Shown here: in pieces, positions 52,437 to 61,994 of the stretch
How the letters are laid out: each line of letters opens with the position of its first letter
How positions within the stretch are numbered: position 1 is the first letter of the stretch
Assembly (NCBI RefSeq): GCF_000013645.1
Contig: NC_007952.1
Coordinates: 3,286,001-3,350,000, forward strand
From: Paraburkholderia xenovorans LB400
GTDB taxonomy: Bacteria; Pseudomonadota; Gammaproteobacteria; Burkholderiales; Burkholderiaceae
Reading direction: 5' to 3'
Length of the DNA: 64,000 nucleotides
Translations under genes and position numbers: made by a program
The notes under the pieces: generated by a model
What the model saw: only the letters and a program-made list of their open reading frames with translations
Told to the model about the DNA's origin: nothing
Databases searched by the model: none

Positions 52437-53381
52437 ATGCGAGTCATCCTTGCTCAACCCCGCGGCTTTTGTGCGGGTGTTGTTCGTGCAATCGAGATCG
52501 TCGATCGCGCGTTACAGCAACACGGCGCACCCGTGTACGTACGCCACGAGATTGTTCACAATCGCCACGTGGTCGACAATCTGCGCCAGAAAGGCGCGCG
52601 CTTCGTCGAGGAACTCGACGAAGTGCCGCAAGGCGCCGTGGCAATTTTCAGCGCCCACGGTGTCGCCCAAACCGTCGAGCGTGACGCCGAAGCGCGCGGT
52701 CTCGACGTGCTCGACGCGACCTGCCCGCTGGTCACCAAAGTGCACGTGCAGGGCCGCCAATATGTCGGCGCCGGCCGCACGCTGATTCTGATCGGCCACG
52801 CCGGGCACCCGGAAGTGGAAGGCACGGTCGGCCAGATTCCGGGCAAAGTGCTGCTGGTGCAGAGCGAGGCCGAGGTCGAAAACCTCGACCTGCCGCTCGA
52901 CACGCCGCTCGCTTATGTCACGCAGACCACGCTGTCGGTAGACGACACACGTGGCATTATCGACGCCTTGCTGAGCCGTTTCACCGACATCGTCGGTCCG
53001 GATACGCGCGACATCTGCTATGCCACGCAAAACCGCCAGGCGGCGGTGCGCGAGTTGAGCAAACAGGTAGACGTGCTGCTGGTGGTGGGCGCGACCAATA
53101 GTTCGAACTCGAACCGGCTGCGCGAGATCGGCAGCGAAAGCGGCGTGGCGAGTTACCTCGTCGCCGACGGTTCGGAAGTGAAGCCGGAATGGTTTGCGAA
53201 CGTGCAGACTGTCGGCATCACGGCCGGTGCTTCGGCGCCGGAAGAGATGGTGAAGAACGTAATCGATGCGCTGAGCGCATTGGGGCCTGTCGATGTCACG
53301 ACGATGGCGGGCCGTGAAGAGAAAGTCGAATTCAAGTTGCCATCGAAGCTGATGCAACCACTCGCCGCACGCGAAGTTTAA
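52437..53381 (+). CDS. ispH: 4-hydroxy-3-methylbut-2-enyl diphosphate reductase IspH (LytB)
   Basis: 314 residues. The three 4Fe-4S Cys are in RGFCAGVVRAI (Cys12), LDATCPLVTKVH and DICYATQNRQ; the E-x-T and active-site AHGVAQTVERDAE regions are present. Note CAGVVRAI where the common form is CAGVDRAI. It produces IPP and DMAPP, the last step of the MEP pathway. Located 10 bp upstream of hpnH, feeding the hopanoid pathway; a second ispH elsewhere is usual in this order. Confidence 0.94.
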   Translation: MRVILAQPRGFCAGVVRAIEIVDRALQQHGAPVYVRHEIVHNRHVVDNLRQKGARFVEELDEVPQGAVAIFSAHGVAQTVERDAEARGLDVLDATCPLVTKVHVQGRQYVGAGRTLILIGHAGHPEVEGTVGQIPGKVLLVQSEAEVENLDLPLDTPLAYVTQTTLSVDDTRGIIDALLSRFTDIVGPDTRDICYATQNRQAAVRELSKQVDVLLVVGATNSSNSNRLREIGSESGVASYLVADGSEVKPEWFANVQTVGITAGASAPEEMVKNVIDALSALGPVDVTTMAGREEKVEFKLPSKLMQPLAAREV

Positions 53382-53391
53382 GGAGGACGTT

Positions 53392-54546
53392 TTGTCTATT
53401 CCGCTGCTACAGAAAGTCCGGGTCGGCGCATACATCATGCGTCAACATCTCTCCGGCAATAAACGCTACCCGCTCGCCCTGATGCTGGAGCCGCTGTTCC
53501 GCTGCAATCTCGCCTGCAATGGCTGCGGCAAGATCGACTATCCGGATCCCATCCTGAATCAGCGTCTGTCGCTGGAAGAATGCCTCGGCGCCGTCGACGA
53601 ATGCGGCGCACCGGTGGTCTCGATCGCGGGCGGCGAACCGCTGCTGCACAAGGAAATGCCGCAAATCGTGAAGGGCATCATCGCGCGCAAGAAGTTCGTG
53701 TATCTGTGCACGAACGCGCTGCTGATGGAAAAGAAGATGGACGACTACGAGCCGAATCCGTACTTCGTGTGGTCGGTTCACCTCGACGGCGATCAGCAGG
53801 CGCACGATCACTCGGTGTCGCAGGAAGGCGTGTACGACAAGGCGGTCGCCGCCATCAAGGAAGCGAAGCGCCGCGGTTTCCGCGTGAACATCAACTGCAC
53901 GTTGTTCAACGACGCCGTGCCGGAACGCGTCGCCGCGTTCTTCGACACGCTGGGCCCGATGGGTGTGGACGGCATCACCGTTTCGCCGGGTTATGCGTAT
54001 GAGCGCGCGCCGGATCAGCAGCACTTCCTGAACCGCGACAAGACCAAGCAACTGTTCCGCGAAATCTTCAAGCGCGGCAACAATGGCAAGAACTGGTCGT
54101 TCAGCCAGTCGGGCATGTTCCTCGACTTCCTGGCCGGCAATCAGACGTACGAGTGCACGCCGTGGGGCAACCCCGCGCGTACCGTGTTCGGCTGGCAAAA
54201 GCCGTGCTATCTGGTCGGCGAAGGTTACGTGAAGACCTTCAAGGAACTGATGGAAACCACGCAGTGGGAAAAATACGGCACGGGTAACTACGAGAAGTGT
54301 GCCGACTGCATGGTTCACTGCGGTTTCGAAGCGACCGCAGTGATGGACACGGTGGCGCATCCGCTGAAAGCGTTGAAGGTCAGCCTGCGCGGACCGAAAA
54401 CGTCGGGCGCGTTCACCAAAGATATTCCTCTGGATAAGCAGCGTCCGGCTGAGTACGTCTTCTCCCGCCACGTCGAGATCAAGCTGGAAGAGATCAAGGT
54501 TTCCGGCAAGGGCAAGAAAGTACAGACGGCTACTGCGGCACACTAA
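53392..54546 (+). CDS. hpnH: Adenosyl-hopene transferase HpnH (radical SAM)
   Basis: 384 residues. Radical SAM cluster motif C-x3-C-x2-C at Cys38, 42 and 45 (FRCNLACNGCGKIDY), SIAGGEPLLH (SAM binding), SVHLDGDQQAHDHSVSQEGV, and a C-terminal ADCMVHCGFEATAV Cys-rich region. It joins hopene to the 5'-deoxyadenosyl group to make adenosylhopane, the first step to C35 hopanoids. TTG start at 53392 with an aaggagg site directly upstream. Confidence 0.95.
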   Translation: MSIPLLQKVRVGAYIMRQHLSGNKRYPLALMLEPLFRCNLACNGCGKIDYPDPILNQRLSLEECLGAVDECGAPVVSIAGGEPLLHKEMPQIVKGIIARKKFVYLCTNALLMEKKMDDYEPNPYFVWSVHLDGDQQAHDHSVSQEGVYDKAVAAIKEAKRRGFRVNINCTLFNDAVPERVAAFFDTLGPMGVDGITVSPGYAYERAPDQQHFLNRDKTKQLFREIFKRGNNGKNWSFSQSGMFLDFLAGNQTYECTPWGNPARTVFGWQKPCYLVGEGYVKTFKELMETTQWEKYGTGNYEKCADCMVHCGFEATAVMDTVAHPLKALKVSLRGPKTSGAFTKDIPLDKQRPAEYVFSRHVEIKLEEIKVSGKGKKVQTATAAH

Positions 54547-54590
54547 GCAGGTCGGCGGCGGTGCTGTCGCGCCGCCGGTGATCGTGAATA

Positions 54591-54628
54591 AAAAAAGCGC
54601 GGTGGTTTGATGGCCACCGCGCTTTTTT
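54591..54628. terminator. Bidirectional terminator between hpnH and hpnM
   Basis: AAAAAAGCGCGGTGG (54591-54605) pairs with CCACCGCGCTTTTTT (54614-54628). Confidence 0.92.
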
Positions 54629-54667
54629 ACGCCTCATGTCTCATGAGGCATTCAACCCGTTCCACCA

Positions 54668-55273
54668 TTACCCCGCGCTGCGCGCATTGTGAGCGGTCAA
54701 AAATTTGATCAGCCCGTCAATGCCGCCTTTGGCAATCTGATCGGCGAACTGCGTCTGGTACACCTGGATCAACCAGGCACCCATCATGTTGATGTCGTAG
54801 ACCTTCCAGCCGGCGCCGTCTTTGGTCATGCGATAGTCAATCGCGTCGTCACCGCCATTGCTGAGCACGTGCGACTGCACGACGACGTCTTTGGCGCCGG
54901 CCGGCACGTTGGTCGGCAAGAACTTGAACTTGACGTCCTGATCACGCAGTTGCGATAGCGAGGCAGCATAAGTGCGGGTGAGCAGCAGCGTAAACTGCTC
55001 GTACAGTTGCTTTTGCTGTTCGGGCGTCGCGGTGGTCCACGCCTTGCCCACCGCGATCCGCGTGGTGCGCTGAAAGTCGGTGGCCGGCAGGAAACGCGAC
55101 TGGACGAGCTGGGTGATCTTCGCCATGTCGCCGCCGCGCGCCTGTGGGTCAGCCTTCATTGCGGCCACCGTGCCCTCGACGGCACTTTTTACCACCGCGT
55201 CGGGCGCGCTTTGCGCATAAGCCGCAGTGGATACGACGGCCGCAGCCAGAAAAGCAGACAGATAACGTTTCAT
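54668..55273 (-). CDS. hpnM: MlaC/Ttg2D family periplasmic protein (HpnM-like)
   Basis: 201 residues from ATG 55273: signal peptide MKRYLSAFLAAAVVSTAAYA-QSA; then FLPATDFQRTTRIAVGKAWT, EQFTLLLTRTYAASLSQLRD and YDINMMGAWLIQVYQTQFAD, typical of the MlaC (toluene tolerance) fold that carries a lipid in the periplasm. With hpnN and a VacJ-like gene nearby it probably moves hopanoids or phospholipids. The frame to 55498 is not used. Confidence 0.88.
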   Translation of the reverse strand: MKRYLSAFLAAAVVSTAAYAQSAPDAVVKSAVEGTVAAMKADPQARGGDMAKITQLVQSRFLPATDFQRTTRIAVGKAWTTATPEQQKQLYEQFTLLLTRTYAASLSQLRDQDVKFKFLPTNVPAGAKDVVVQSHVLSNGGDDAIDYRMTKDGAGWKVYDINMMGAWLIQVYQTQFADQIAKGGIDGLIKFLTAHNARSAG

Positions 55274-55485
55274 ACGCTCGACAGAACCTGAAAGAAGAAA
55301 GCGCCGCCGGGCTCGCAAGCTCGCGGCGAAAGCAGGATAGACCAGTATACCGACATTGCGTTCCCGCCCCAAAGCACCCTTCCGGGAGCCGCACTTGCTA
55401 GCGAACCAGAGCCTGATCGCTCCGGCTCTGTATACTTGTGCACTTTCGTCAAAAACAACACCGTGATAAGACCACCTTCGCCTAC

Positions 55486-58101
55486 ATGCTGAAGTCATCT
55501 ATTGTCCGTCTCGTCGCGTATTCTGTGCGTCATCCACTGCGGATCGTCGCCGTGTCGTTCGTGCTCGCGGTTCTGAGCGGCTTCTACGTTGCCCATAACT
55601 TCAAGATCAACACGGACATCAGTCGTCTCATCGAGACCGACAAGCAGTGGACGGCGCTCGACAACGCGATAGACCAGGCCTTCCCCGATCGCGGCGACAC
55701 CGTGCTGGTGGTCGTCGAAGCGCGCGCGCCGGAATTCGCCGACGCCGCCGCCCAAGCGCTGACCGCCGCGCTCAAAGCCGATCCCAAGGAGTTCGTGGCA
55801 GTGTCGCAGCCGGCCGGCGGCCCGTTCTTCGAACACAACGGCCTGCTGTTTCCGTCGACCGACGAGGTCATGTCGACCACCTCGCAACTCGTTCAGTCGC
55901 GCCCGCTCGTCAACGCTCTCGCACATGATCCGAGCCTGACCGGCCTCGCCGGCACGCTCACCACGAGCCTGTTGCTGCCGCTACAGATCGGCCAGGTGAA
56001 GCTCGGCGACATGAGCCATCTGCTGTCACAAAGCGCGACCACCCTGGACCGGGTGCTGGCCGGCCAGCCGGCGGCCTTCTCGTGGCGCGCGCTGGTGGAC
56101 AGGAGCGCGGCCACGGAGCCGGCGCGCGCCTTCGTCGTCGTGCAGCCGGTCGTGAACTACGACGCGCTGGAGCCGGGCGCAACAGCCTCGAAGTCGATCC
56201 GCGACACCGCAGCCTCGCTGCACCTCGACTCGCGCTACGGCGCCACGATCCGTCTGACCGGCGAACAACCGCTCGCCGACGAAGAATTCGCGTCGGTCAA
56301 AGACGGCGCGGTGCTCAACGGCATCGGCACCTTTATCGTCGTGCTGATCATTTTGTGGCTGGCGTTGCGCTCGGGCCGCATGATCGCTGCCGTGTTCATC
56401 ACGCTGTTTGTCGGGCTCGCCATCACCGCGGCACTCGGCCTGCTGATGGTGGGCGCGCTCAACATGATTTCGGTCGCCTTCATGGTGCTGTTCGTCGGGC
56501 TCGGGGTCGATTTCGGCGTGCAGTTCGGCGTCAAGTATCGTGAGGAGCGCAATCGCGACGACCGTCTGTCCGCCGCTCTCATGCATACGTCGCACAGCAT
56601 CGGCGTGCCGCTCACGCTCGCCGCGGTCGCGGTCGCGCTGAGCTTTTTCTCGTTCCTGCCGACGGCGTACCGCGGCGTGTCCGAGTTGGGCGAAATCGCA
56701 GGCGTCGGCATGTTCGTCGCGTACTTCACCAACATGACGCTGCTGCCGGCCCTGCTGAAGATCTTCAATCCGCCGGGCGAAGCCGGTTCGCCGGGCTTCA
56801 AGCAGCTCGCGCCCGTCGACGATTTTCTCGATCATCATCGCAAGCCGGTGCTGATCGGCACGCTCATCGTCGTGATCGGCGCGTCGCCGTTGCTCACGCA
56901 TTTGCGCTTCGACTTCAATCCGCTGCACCTGAAGGATCCGCATACGGAGTCAATGGCCACGCTCTTGTCGCTGAAGGACTCTCCGGAAGCGGCGGTCAAC
57001 AACGTGCATGTGCTGGCGCCTTCGCTCGCCGAAGCCGACCGCATGGCCGCGCGTCTGCGCACGCTGCCGGAAGTGGGCCGCGTCAACACGCTCGACACCT
57101 TCGTTCCCACCGACCAGCAGCAAAAGCTGATGCTGATCGCGAGCGCCGCGCAGCAGCTATTGCCCGCGCTGCAGCAGCAGCCCGCGCAACAGGCCACGGA
57201 CGCGGTGCGCGTCGCCGCGCTCAAGCGCGCGTCGAACCAGCTTTCGCTCGCCGCCGACGATCACCCCGGCCCCGGCGCCGCCGAAGCCAAGCATCTATCG
57301 GCCACACTAGAGAAGTTGGCCGCCGCCAACGCCGCCACGCGCGACCGCGCCGAAACCGCGATGTCCGACACGCTGCGCATCGCACTGGGTCAGCTGGCCA
57401 ACCTGCTTCAGCCGACTGAAATCACCCGCGACAATCTGCCCAAGGAAATCTCGTCGGGCTGGGTATCGAAGGACGGCCGCGCGCTCGTCGACATCTCGCC
57501 GAAGGTGAAACCCGGCACCGATCCGAACGACGACGCCATGCTGGCCCGCTTCGCCCACGCGGTGAAGAAGGCGGAGCCAGGCGCGATCGGCGGGCCGATT
57601 TCGATCCTGCATTCGGCCGACACCATCATCAAGGCATTCCTGCAGGCCGCCGCCTACGCGCTCATCTCGATTGCGATCCTGCTGTGGATCGCGCTGCGCC
57701 GTGTCAGCGACATGCTGCGCACGCTGGTTCCGCTGCTGGTCTCGGCGCTCGTGACGCTCGAACTGTGCGTGGTATTCGGCATGCCCCTGAACTTTGCGAA
57801 TATCATCGCGCTGCCGCTGATGCTCGGCGTCGGCGTGGCGTTCAAGATCTACTTCGTGATGGCGTGGCGCAACGGTCAAACCGGCCTCCTGCAGTCGAGC
57901 CTGACGCACGCCGTGCTGTTCAGCGCGGCGACCACGGCAACGGCGTTCGGCAGCCTGTGGCTGTCGCACCATCCGGGGACGTCAAGTATGGGGCGCCTGC
58001 TGGCGCTCTCGTTGTTGTGCACGCTGATCGGCGCCGTGGTGTTTCAACCCGTGCTGATGGGCAAGCCGCGCGCACGTCGCGCGAAGCAAAAAGGAATATG
58101 A
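55486..58101 (+). CDS. hpnN: Hopanoid transporter HpnN (RND/MMPL family)
   Basis: 871 residues. Two halves each with a large periplasmic loop and a group of membrane helices: IVRLVAYSVRHPLRIVAVSF at the start, VLNGIGTFIVVLIILWLALR, MISVAFMVLFVGLGVDFGVQ (the GxxxDF motif) and a second-half GVGVAFKIYFVMAWRNG. Homologous HpnN moves hopanoids from the inner to the outer membrane. ATG at 55486 preferred; GTG at 55438 is possible. The stop overlaps the VacJ-like region; both are coupled. Confidence 0.93.
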   Translation: MLKSSIVRLVAYSVRHPLRIVAVSFVLAVLSGFYVAHNFKINTDISRLIETDKQWTALDNAIDQAFPDRGDTVLVVVEARAPEFADAAAQALTAALKADPKEFVAVSQPAGGPFFEHNGLLFPSTDEVMSTTSQLVQSRPLVNALAHDPSLTGLAGTLTTSLLLPLQIGQVKLGDMSHLLSQSATTLDRVLAGQPAAFSWRALVDRSAATEPARAFVVVQPVVNYDALEPGATASKSIRDTAASLHLDSRYGATIRLTGEQPLADEEFASVKDGAVLNGIGTFIVVLIILWLALRSGRMIAAVFITLFVGLAITAALGLLMVGALNMISVAFMVLFVGLGVDFGVQFGVKYREERNRDDRLSAALMHTSHSIGVPLTLAAVAVALSFFSFLPTAYRGVSELGEIAGVGMFVAYFTNMTLLPALLKIFNPPGEAGSPGFKQLAPVDDFLDHHRKPVLIGTLIVVIGASPLLTHLRFDFNPLHLKDPHTESMATLLSLKDSPEAAVNNVHVLAPSLAEADRMAARLRTLPEVGRVNTLDTFVPTDQQQKLMLIASAAQQLLPALQQQPAQQATDAVRVAALKRASNQLSLAADDHPGPGAAEAKHLSATLEKLAAANAATRDRAETAMSDTLRIALGQLANLLQPTEITRDNLPKEISSGWVSKDGRALVDISPKVKPGTDPNDDAMLARFAHAVKKAEPGAIGGPISILHSADTIIKAFLQAAAYALISIAILLWIALRRVSDMLRTLVPLLVSALVTLELCVVFGMPLNFANIIALPLMLGVGVAFKIYFVMAWRNGQTGLLQSSLTHAVLFSAATTATAFGSLWLSHHPGTSSMGRLLALSLLCTLIGAVVFQPVLMGKPRARRAKQKGI

Positions 58102-58103
58102 GC

Positions 58104-59120
58104 ATGAAGCTGCGTAACACCGCGCTGGCACTCGTCGCCACCGGTTTGATTTCTGGCTGTGCCACCGGCCCCGACCGCAAACCGGGCGACCCGTTCGAAC
58201 CGATGAACCGGGCGGTGTTCAGTTTTAACGATGGGTTGGACCGCTATATCGCCGTTCCGGCGGCGAAGGGTTATCAGAAAGTAACGCCGCAGCCGTTGCG
58301 CACAGCAGTGAGCAACTTCTTCTCGAATCTGGGTGATCTGTCGAACGCGGCCAACGCGCTCTTGCAGTTGAAGATCACCGACGCGACCGAGGACATCGTC
58401 CGTTTCGCGTTCAACTCGACCTTCGGTCTGGGCGGCCTGCTCGATTGGGCGACACCCGCCGGGCTGCCCAAGCATCATCAGGATTTCGGCCTGACCCTGG
58501 GCCATTGGGGCATTCCGTCGGGCCCATATCTGGTCCTGCCGCTGTTCGGCCCGAGCACGGTGCGTGACAGCATGGGGCTTATCGTCGACGTGAAGTTCAA
58601 CCCGCTGAACTACATGGAGCCGGCGGTGCGCAATCCGCTTTACGTGCTCCAGTTCGTCAGCGTGCGTTCCGACCTGCTGGGCGCGTCGGACCTGCTGCAA
58701 CAGGCCGCCCTGGACAAGTACTCGTTCGTGCGCGACGCCTATACGCAGCAACGCCGCGCGCGTCTGCGCGGCACGGGCGACAATGCGGCGCCGCTGCCGA
58801 ACTACGACGATCAGGGTGATTCCGGCGCTTCGTCGGTGCCGGCAGCAGGCGCGCCGGCGGCAGGTGCTCTGCCGAATTACGCCGATCCGGGCGACGCCGC
58901 GGAAGCGCCGAACGCGGCTTCCGGCGCGGCTACAGGTGCGCCGGCGGGCGTGCCCGACTACACCGATCCGGGTGATACGCCGGCGAGCGGTGCAGCGGGC
59001 TCGACGCCGGTTGCGCCGGCTGAAGCGCCGGCCGGCGCTTCAGAAACACCCGCCCCCACACTGCCCGCTGCGCCACCGGCCGACACGACACGGCCGGCTT
59101 CGGCACCGGCAACGCAGTAG
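58104..59120 (+). CDS. VacJ/MlaA-family lipoprotein
   Basis: 338 residues from ATG 58104 (aagga 9 nt upstream; an ATG at 58098 overlaps the hpnN stop). Lipoprotein signal with Cys19 (LVATGLISGC). The MlaA domain: DPFEPMNRAVFSFNDGLDRY, FSNLGDLSNAANALLQLKIT, and GPYLVLPLFGPSTVRDS. A long Pro/Ala-rich tail with three repeats of a LPNYxDxGD / VPDYTDPGD unit follows and is longer than in ordinary MlaA. Outer-membrane lipid trafficking with hpnN and hpnM is inferred. Confidence 0.9.
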   Translation: MKLRNTALALVATGLISGCATGPDRKPGDPFEPMNRAVFSFNDGLDRYIAVPAAKGYQKVTPQPLRTAVSNFFSNLGDLSNAANALLQLKITDATEDIVRFAFNSTFGLGGLLDWATPAGLPKHHQDFGLTLGHWGIPSGPYLVLPLFGPSTVRDSMGLIVDVKFNPLNYMEPAVRNPLYVLQFVSVRSDLLGASDLLQQAALDKYSFVRDAYTQQRRARLRGTGDNAAPLPNYDDQGDSGASSVPAAGAPAAGALPNYADPGDAAEAPNAASGAATGAPAGVPDYTDPGDTPASGAAGSTPVAPAEAPAGASETPAPTLPAAPPADTTRPASAPATQ

Positions 59121-59222
59121 GAGATTGAGCATTCAGAGGAAAGCCGCGTTTGGGACTGACCTCAGCGCGGCACCCGATATGCGGGCTTTATCAGGCCGGA
59201 GGTTCTTTCAGGCCGAATTTTT

Positions 59223-59954
59223 TCAGACGCTCGCCATCTGCAACGCCCCGGCCTCGCCCATTGCGCGCCGCGCCTCGACTAGCGAGATGCGCGCCGCCCG
59301 GGCGTCGATGGCAACCTGAATCAGTGCGCCGAGTTGCAACGGCTGTCGCAACAATTCCCGCAGAATCGGCGCAAGCGCCGTACTTCCATCATCGCGCAGG
59401 CCCGCCGTGGCGGCGGACGGCAACGTGCGCCACGCCGGATCGACGATCGCGCGGCACACCGCGAACGGCACCCCATGCGCGGCAGCCTTCGCGCCGGCAA
59501 TATGCGACTCCATATCCACCGCCAGCGCGCCGTTCGAGCGATGCAGAACGTCCTTGTCGCCCGCGCTCACCAACGGCGCCGTGACGGCCGCCATGAGCCC
59601 GCGCCGCACACGCCCGGAGAGCGGCCCGACCGCCAGCGCAGCCGCAAGCCTGTCCGCCCATCGCCGGTCGGTCGGCAAGCGCCCAAACGGCCCCTCGACC
59701 GCGTCCGCGACGATCACCGAACCCGGCTGCAGATCCGGCGCCAAACCGCCCGCCGTACCGAAGCTCATGATGCCCGAACAGCCACGCGCGACCGCCGCGC
59801 TCAATGCCTGTTCGAGCAGATCGGCGCGCGCCGCGTAGACGACCTCGACACCTTCGCCACGCGCGATTCGCGCTTCGAACGCCATGCCGGTCACCATGAT
59901 GACCGGCAAGCGGCTACGGCCGCCATCCGTTGACGGAGTGCTCGGAAGAGGCAT
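59223..59954 (-). CDS. hpnG: Hopanoid-associated phosphorylase HpnG
   Basis: 243 residues of the nucleoside phosphorylase family: GCSGIMSFGTAGGLAPDLQP (phosphate/substrate binding) and ALAVDMESHIAGAKAAAHGV (M-E-S catalytic region). HpnG removes adenine from adenosylhopane to give phosphoribosylhopane. Lies 3 bp downstream of shc on the same strand. Confidence 0.9.
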   Translation of the reverse strand: MPLPSTPSTDGGRSRLPVIMVTGMAFEARIARGEGVEVVYAARADLLEQALSAAVARGCSGIMSFGTAGGLAPDLQPGSVIVADAVEGPFGRLPTDRRWADRLAAALAVGPLSGRVRRGLMAAVTAPLVSAGDKDVLHRSNGALAVDMESHIAGAKAAAHGVPFAVCRAIVDPAWRTLPSAATAGLRDDGSTALAPILRELLRQPLQLGALIQVAIDARAARISLVEARRAMGEAGALQMASV

Positions 59955-59957
59955 CCG

Positions 59958-61994
59958 TTACATCCCGACCGCGACGCGCGTCAGGCCATGACGCTTCAGA
60001 TGGCGGAAGCGCGCCAGGGCCCACAGCGGGAAGAACTTGCGATAGCCGTGGTAGCGCAGATAGAAGACGCGCGGGAAGCCGGTGGCGGTGAAACGCGTTT
60101 CGTCCCACAGGCCATGCTCGCGCTGTTCCCGCTGCAAATACGCGACGCCGCGCGCCACCGCTTCGTGATTGACCTCGCCCGCCGCCATCAGGCCCATCAG
60201 CGCCCACGCCGTTTGCGAAGCCGTGCTCGGCGCGCGTTCATAGCCGTGGTAGTCGAGCTTGTAGCTCTCGCCGCCCTCGCCCCACCCGCCGTCTTCGTTC
60301 TGGATCGACAGAAGCCACTTCGCGGCGCGCTTCATGCGCGGGTCGTCGTGCGGCATGCCGGCTGCGTTCAGCGAACACAGCGCCGTCCACGTCCCGTAGA
60401 TGTAGTTCAGACCCCAGCGGCCATACCAGCTGCCGTCCGGCTCCTGTTCCTTCAGCATGTACGCGAACGCGCGTTGCGCCGGCTCGCTGCCCTGCGGCAG
60501 TTCGCCGAGTTGCGCGAGCATCGACAGACAGCGGCCGGAGACGTCCGCGGTCGGCGGATCGAGCAAGGCGCCGTGGTCGGAGAACGGAATGTTGTTCAGG
60601 TAGTACTGCGTGTTTTCCGGCTCGAACGCACCCCAGCCGCCGTCGCTGCTCTGCATGCCGACCACCCATTCGCGCGCCCGCGCTATGGCTTCGCGATCGA
60701 CCTCGGAATGCGTGAGCGCCGCCGAGCGATGCATGGCCATGACCACCACCGCCGTGTCATCGACGTCCGGGTAGTAGTCGTTGTTGTACTGGAATGCCCA
60801 ACCGCCCGGCCGCACATTCGGACGGCGCGAAATCCAGTCGCCGCGCACGTCGAGAATCTGCAGCGGACGCAGCCACGCGAGCCCACGTTCGGCGGCCTGC
60901 TCGGCACGAGCCTCGCCGGTTTCGAGCAGCGCATGCGCGACGAGCGAGGTGTCCCAGACCGGCGACAGACACGGCTGGCAATATGCTTCGTCATCCTTGA
61001 TAACGAGCAGCTTTTCGATCGACTGGCGAGCTATTGCGCGATTCGGGTGATCGGCCGGATAGCCGAGCACGTCGTACATCATCACCGAGTTCGCCATCGC
61101 CGGGAAAATCGCGCCGAGCCCGTCTTCGCCGTTCAGCCGTTCATCGACGAAGGCCACCGCCGCGCGCACCGCGCGCTCTCGCGTGGCTTTCGGGAACAGG
61201 CCGTCCACCGCGCGCAGCAGCATGTCCACGCCACTGAAAAACCGGAACCACCCGGCATGCTGATGCGGCGCCCGGTCGCGCGGGCCGGTGTTGACCGGCG
61301 CACCGCGGAACAGCTCGTCTATCCGCACGCGGCGCGGGTTGCGCGCCAGCGGCCGCTTCGCATTGAGCACCAGCAGCGGCACGATCACGGTACGCGCCCA
61401 GTAGGACACCTTCGAGAGATGGAACGGGAACCACATGGGCAACAACATGATCTCGACGGGCATCATGGGCACCGCGCGCCATGACACCACGCCGAACAGC
61501 GCGAGCAGAATCCGCGTGAACACATTCACGGCTTCGGCGCCGCCGTTGGCGAGAATCGCCTCGCGTGCGCGGACCATGTGCTCCGCGTCCGCCGGGTCGC
61601 CGATCATCTTCAGCGCGAAGTACGCCTTGACGCTGGCGCTGACGTCGGGCGCGCCATCGGTAAAGAGCGGCCAGCCGCCGTCGGGCAACTGGATGCGGCG
61701 CAGATAGCGCGCGATCTTCTGCTCCAGTTCCACGTTCGGCGTTTCGCCGAGATAGTGGACCAGCAGCACGTATTCGGCGGGAATCGTCGCGTCGGCTTCG
61801 AGTTCGTAGACCCAGTGGCCGTCCGGCTTTTGCGCGGCGAGGATCGCATCGGTGGCGCGTGTGATGGCGGTGTCGAGCGATGCTGCGGGAGCTTCGCTCG
61901 CGGCAGCCGGCGCGGGCGCGGATGCGGGCGGCACCGCGCCGGCGGCTTCGGGCAGGACGGCGTCCCGCGGCTGGGTTTGGGATAAATCGTTCAT
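59958..61994 (-). CDS. shc: Squalene-hopene cyclase
   Basis: 678 residues. The catalytic acid motif D-x-D-D is at residues 410-413 (YPDVDDTAVV). Several QW repeats are visible (for example QKPDGHWVYEL, QLPDGGWPLF, QSSDGGWGAFEPEN, QNEDGGWGEGGESY). The start overlaps the hpnE stop by 4 nt (ATGA). It cyclises squalene to hopene at the inner membrane; the N-terminal 45 residues are Ala/Pro-rich and probably disordered. Confidence 0.96.
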   Translation of the reverse strand: MNDLSQTQPRDAVLPEAAGAVPPASAPAPAAASEAPAASLDTAITRATDAILAAQKPDGHWVYELEADATIPAEYVLLVHYLGETPNVELEQKIARYLRRIQLPDGGWPLFTDGAPDVSASVKAYFALKMIGDPADAEHMVRAREAILANGGAEAVNVFTRILLALFGVVSWRAVPMMPVEIMLLPMWFPFHLSKVSYWARTVIVPLLVLNAKRPLARNPRRVRIDELFRGAPVNTGPRDRAPHQHAGWFRFFSGVDMLLRAVDGLFPKATRERAVRAAVAFVDERLNGEDGLGAIFPAMANSVMMYDVLGYPADHPNRAIARQSIEKLLVIKDDEAYCQPCLSPVWDTSLVAHALLETGEARAEQAAERGLAWLRPLQILDVRGDWISRRPNVRPGGWAFQYNNDYYPDVDDTAVVVMAMHRSAALTHSEVDREAIARAREWVVGMQSSDGGWGAFEPENTQYYLNNIPFSDHGALLDPPTADVSGRCLSMLAQLGELPQGSEPAQRAFAYMLKEQEPDGSWYGRWGLNYIYGTWTALCSLNAAGMPHDDPRMKRAAKWLLSIQNEDGGWGEGGESYKLDYHGYERAPSTASQTAWALMGLMAAGEVNHEAVARGVAYLQREQREHGLWDETRFTATGFPRVFYLRYHGYRKFFPLWALARFRHLKRHGLTRVAVGM

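Noticed and set aside
53407..54543. 378-residue open frame on the minus strand
   Set aside because: Antisense to hpnH, shadow composition, no family features.
59988..61484. 498-residue open frame on the plus strand
   Set aside because: Exactly antisense to shc, with Arg/His-rich composition typical of a shadow of a GC-rich gene.
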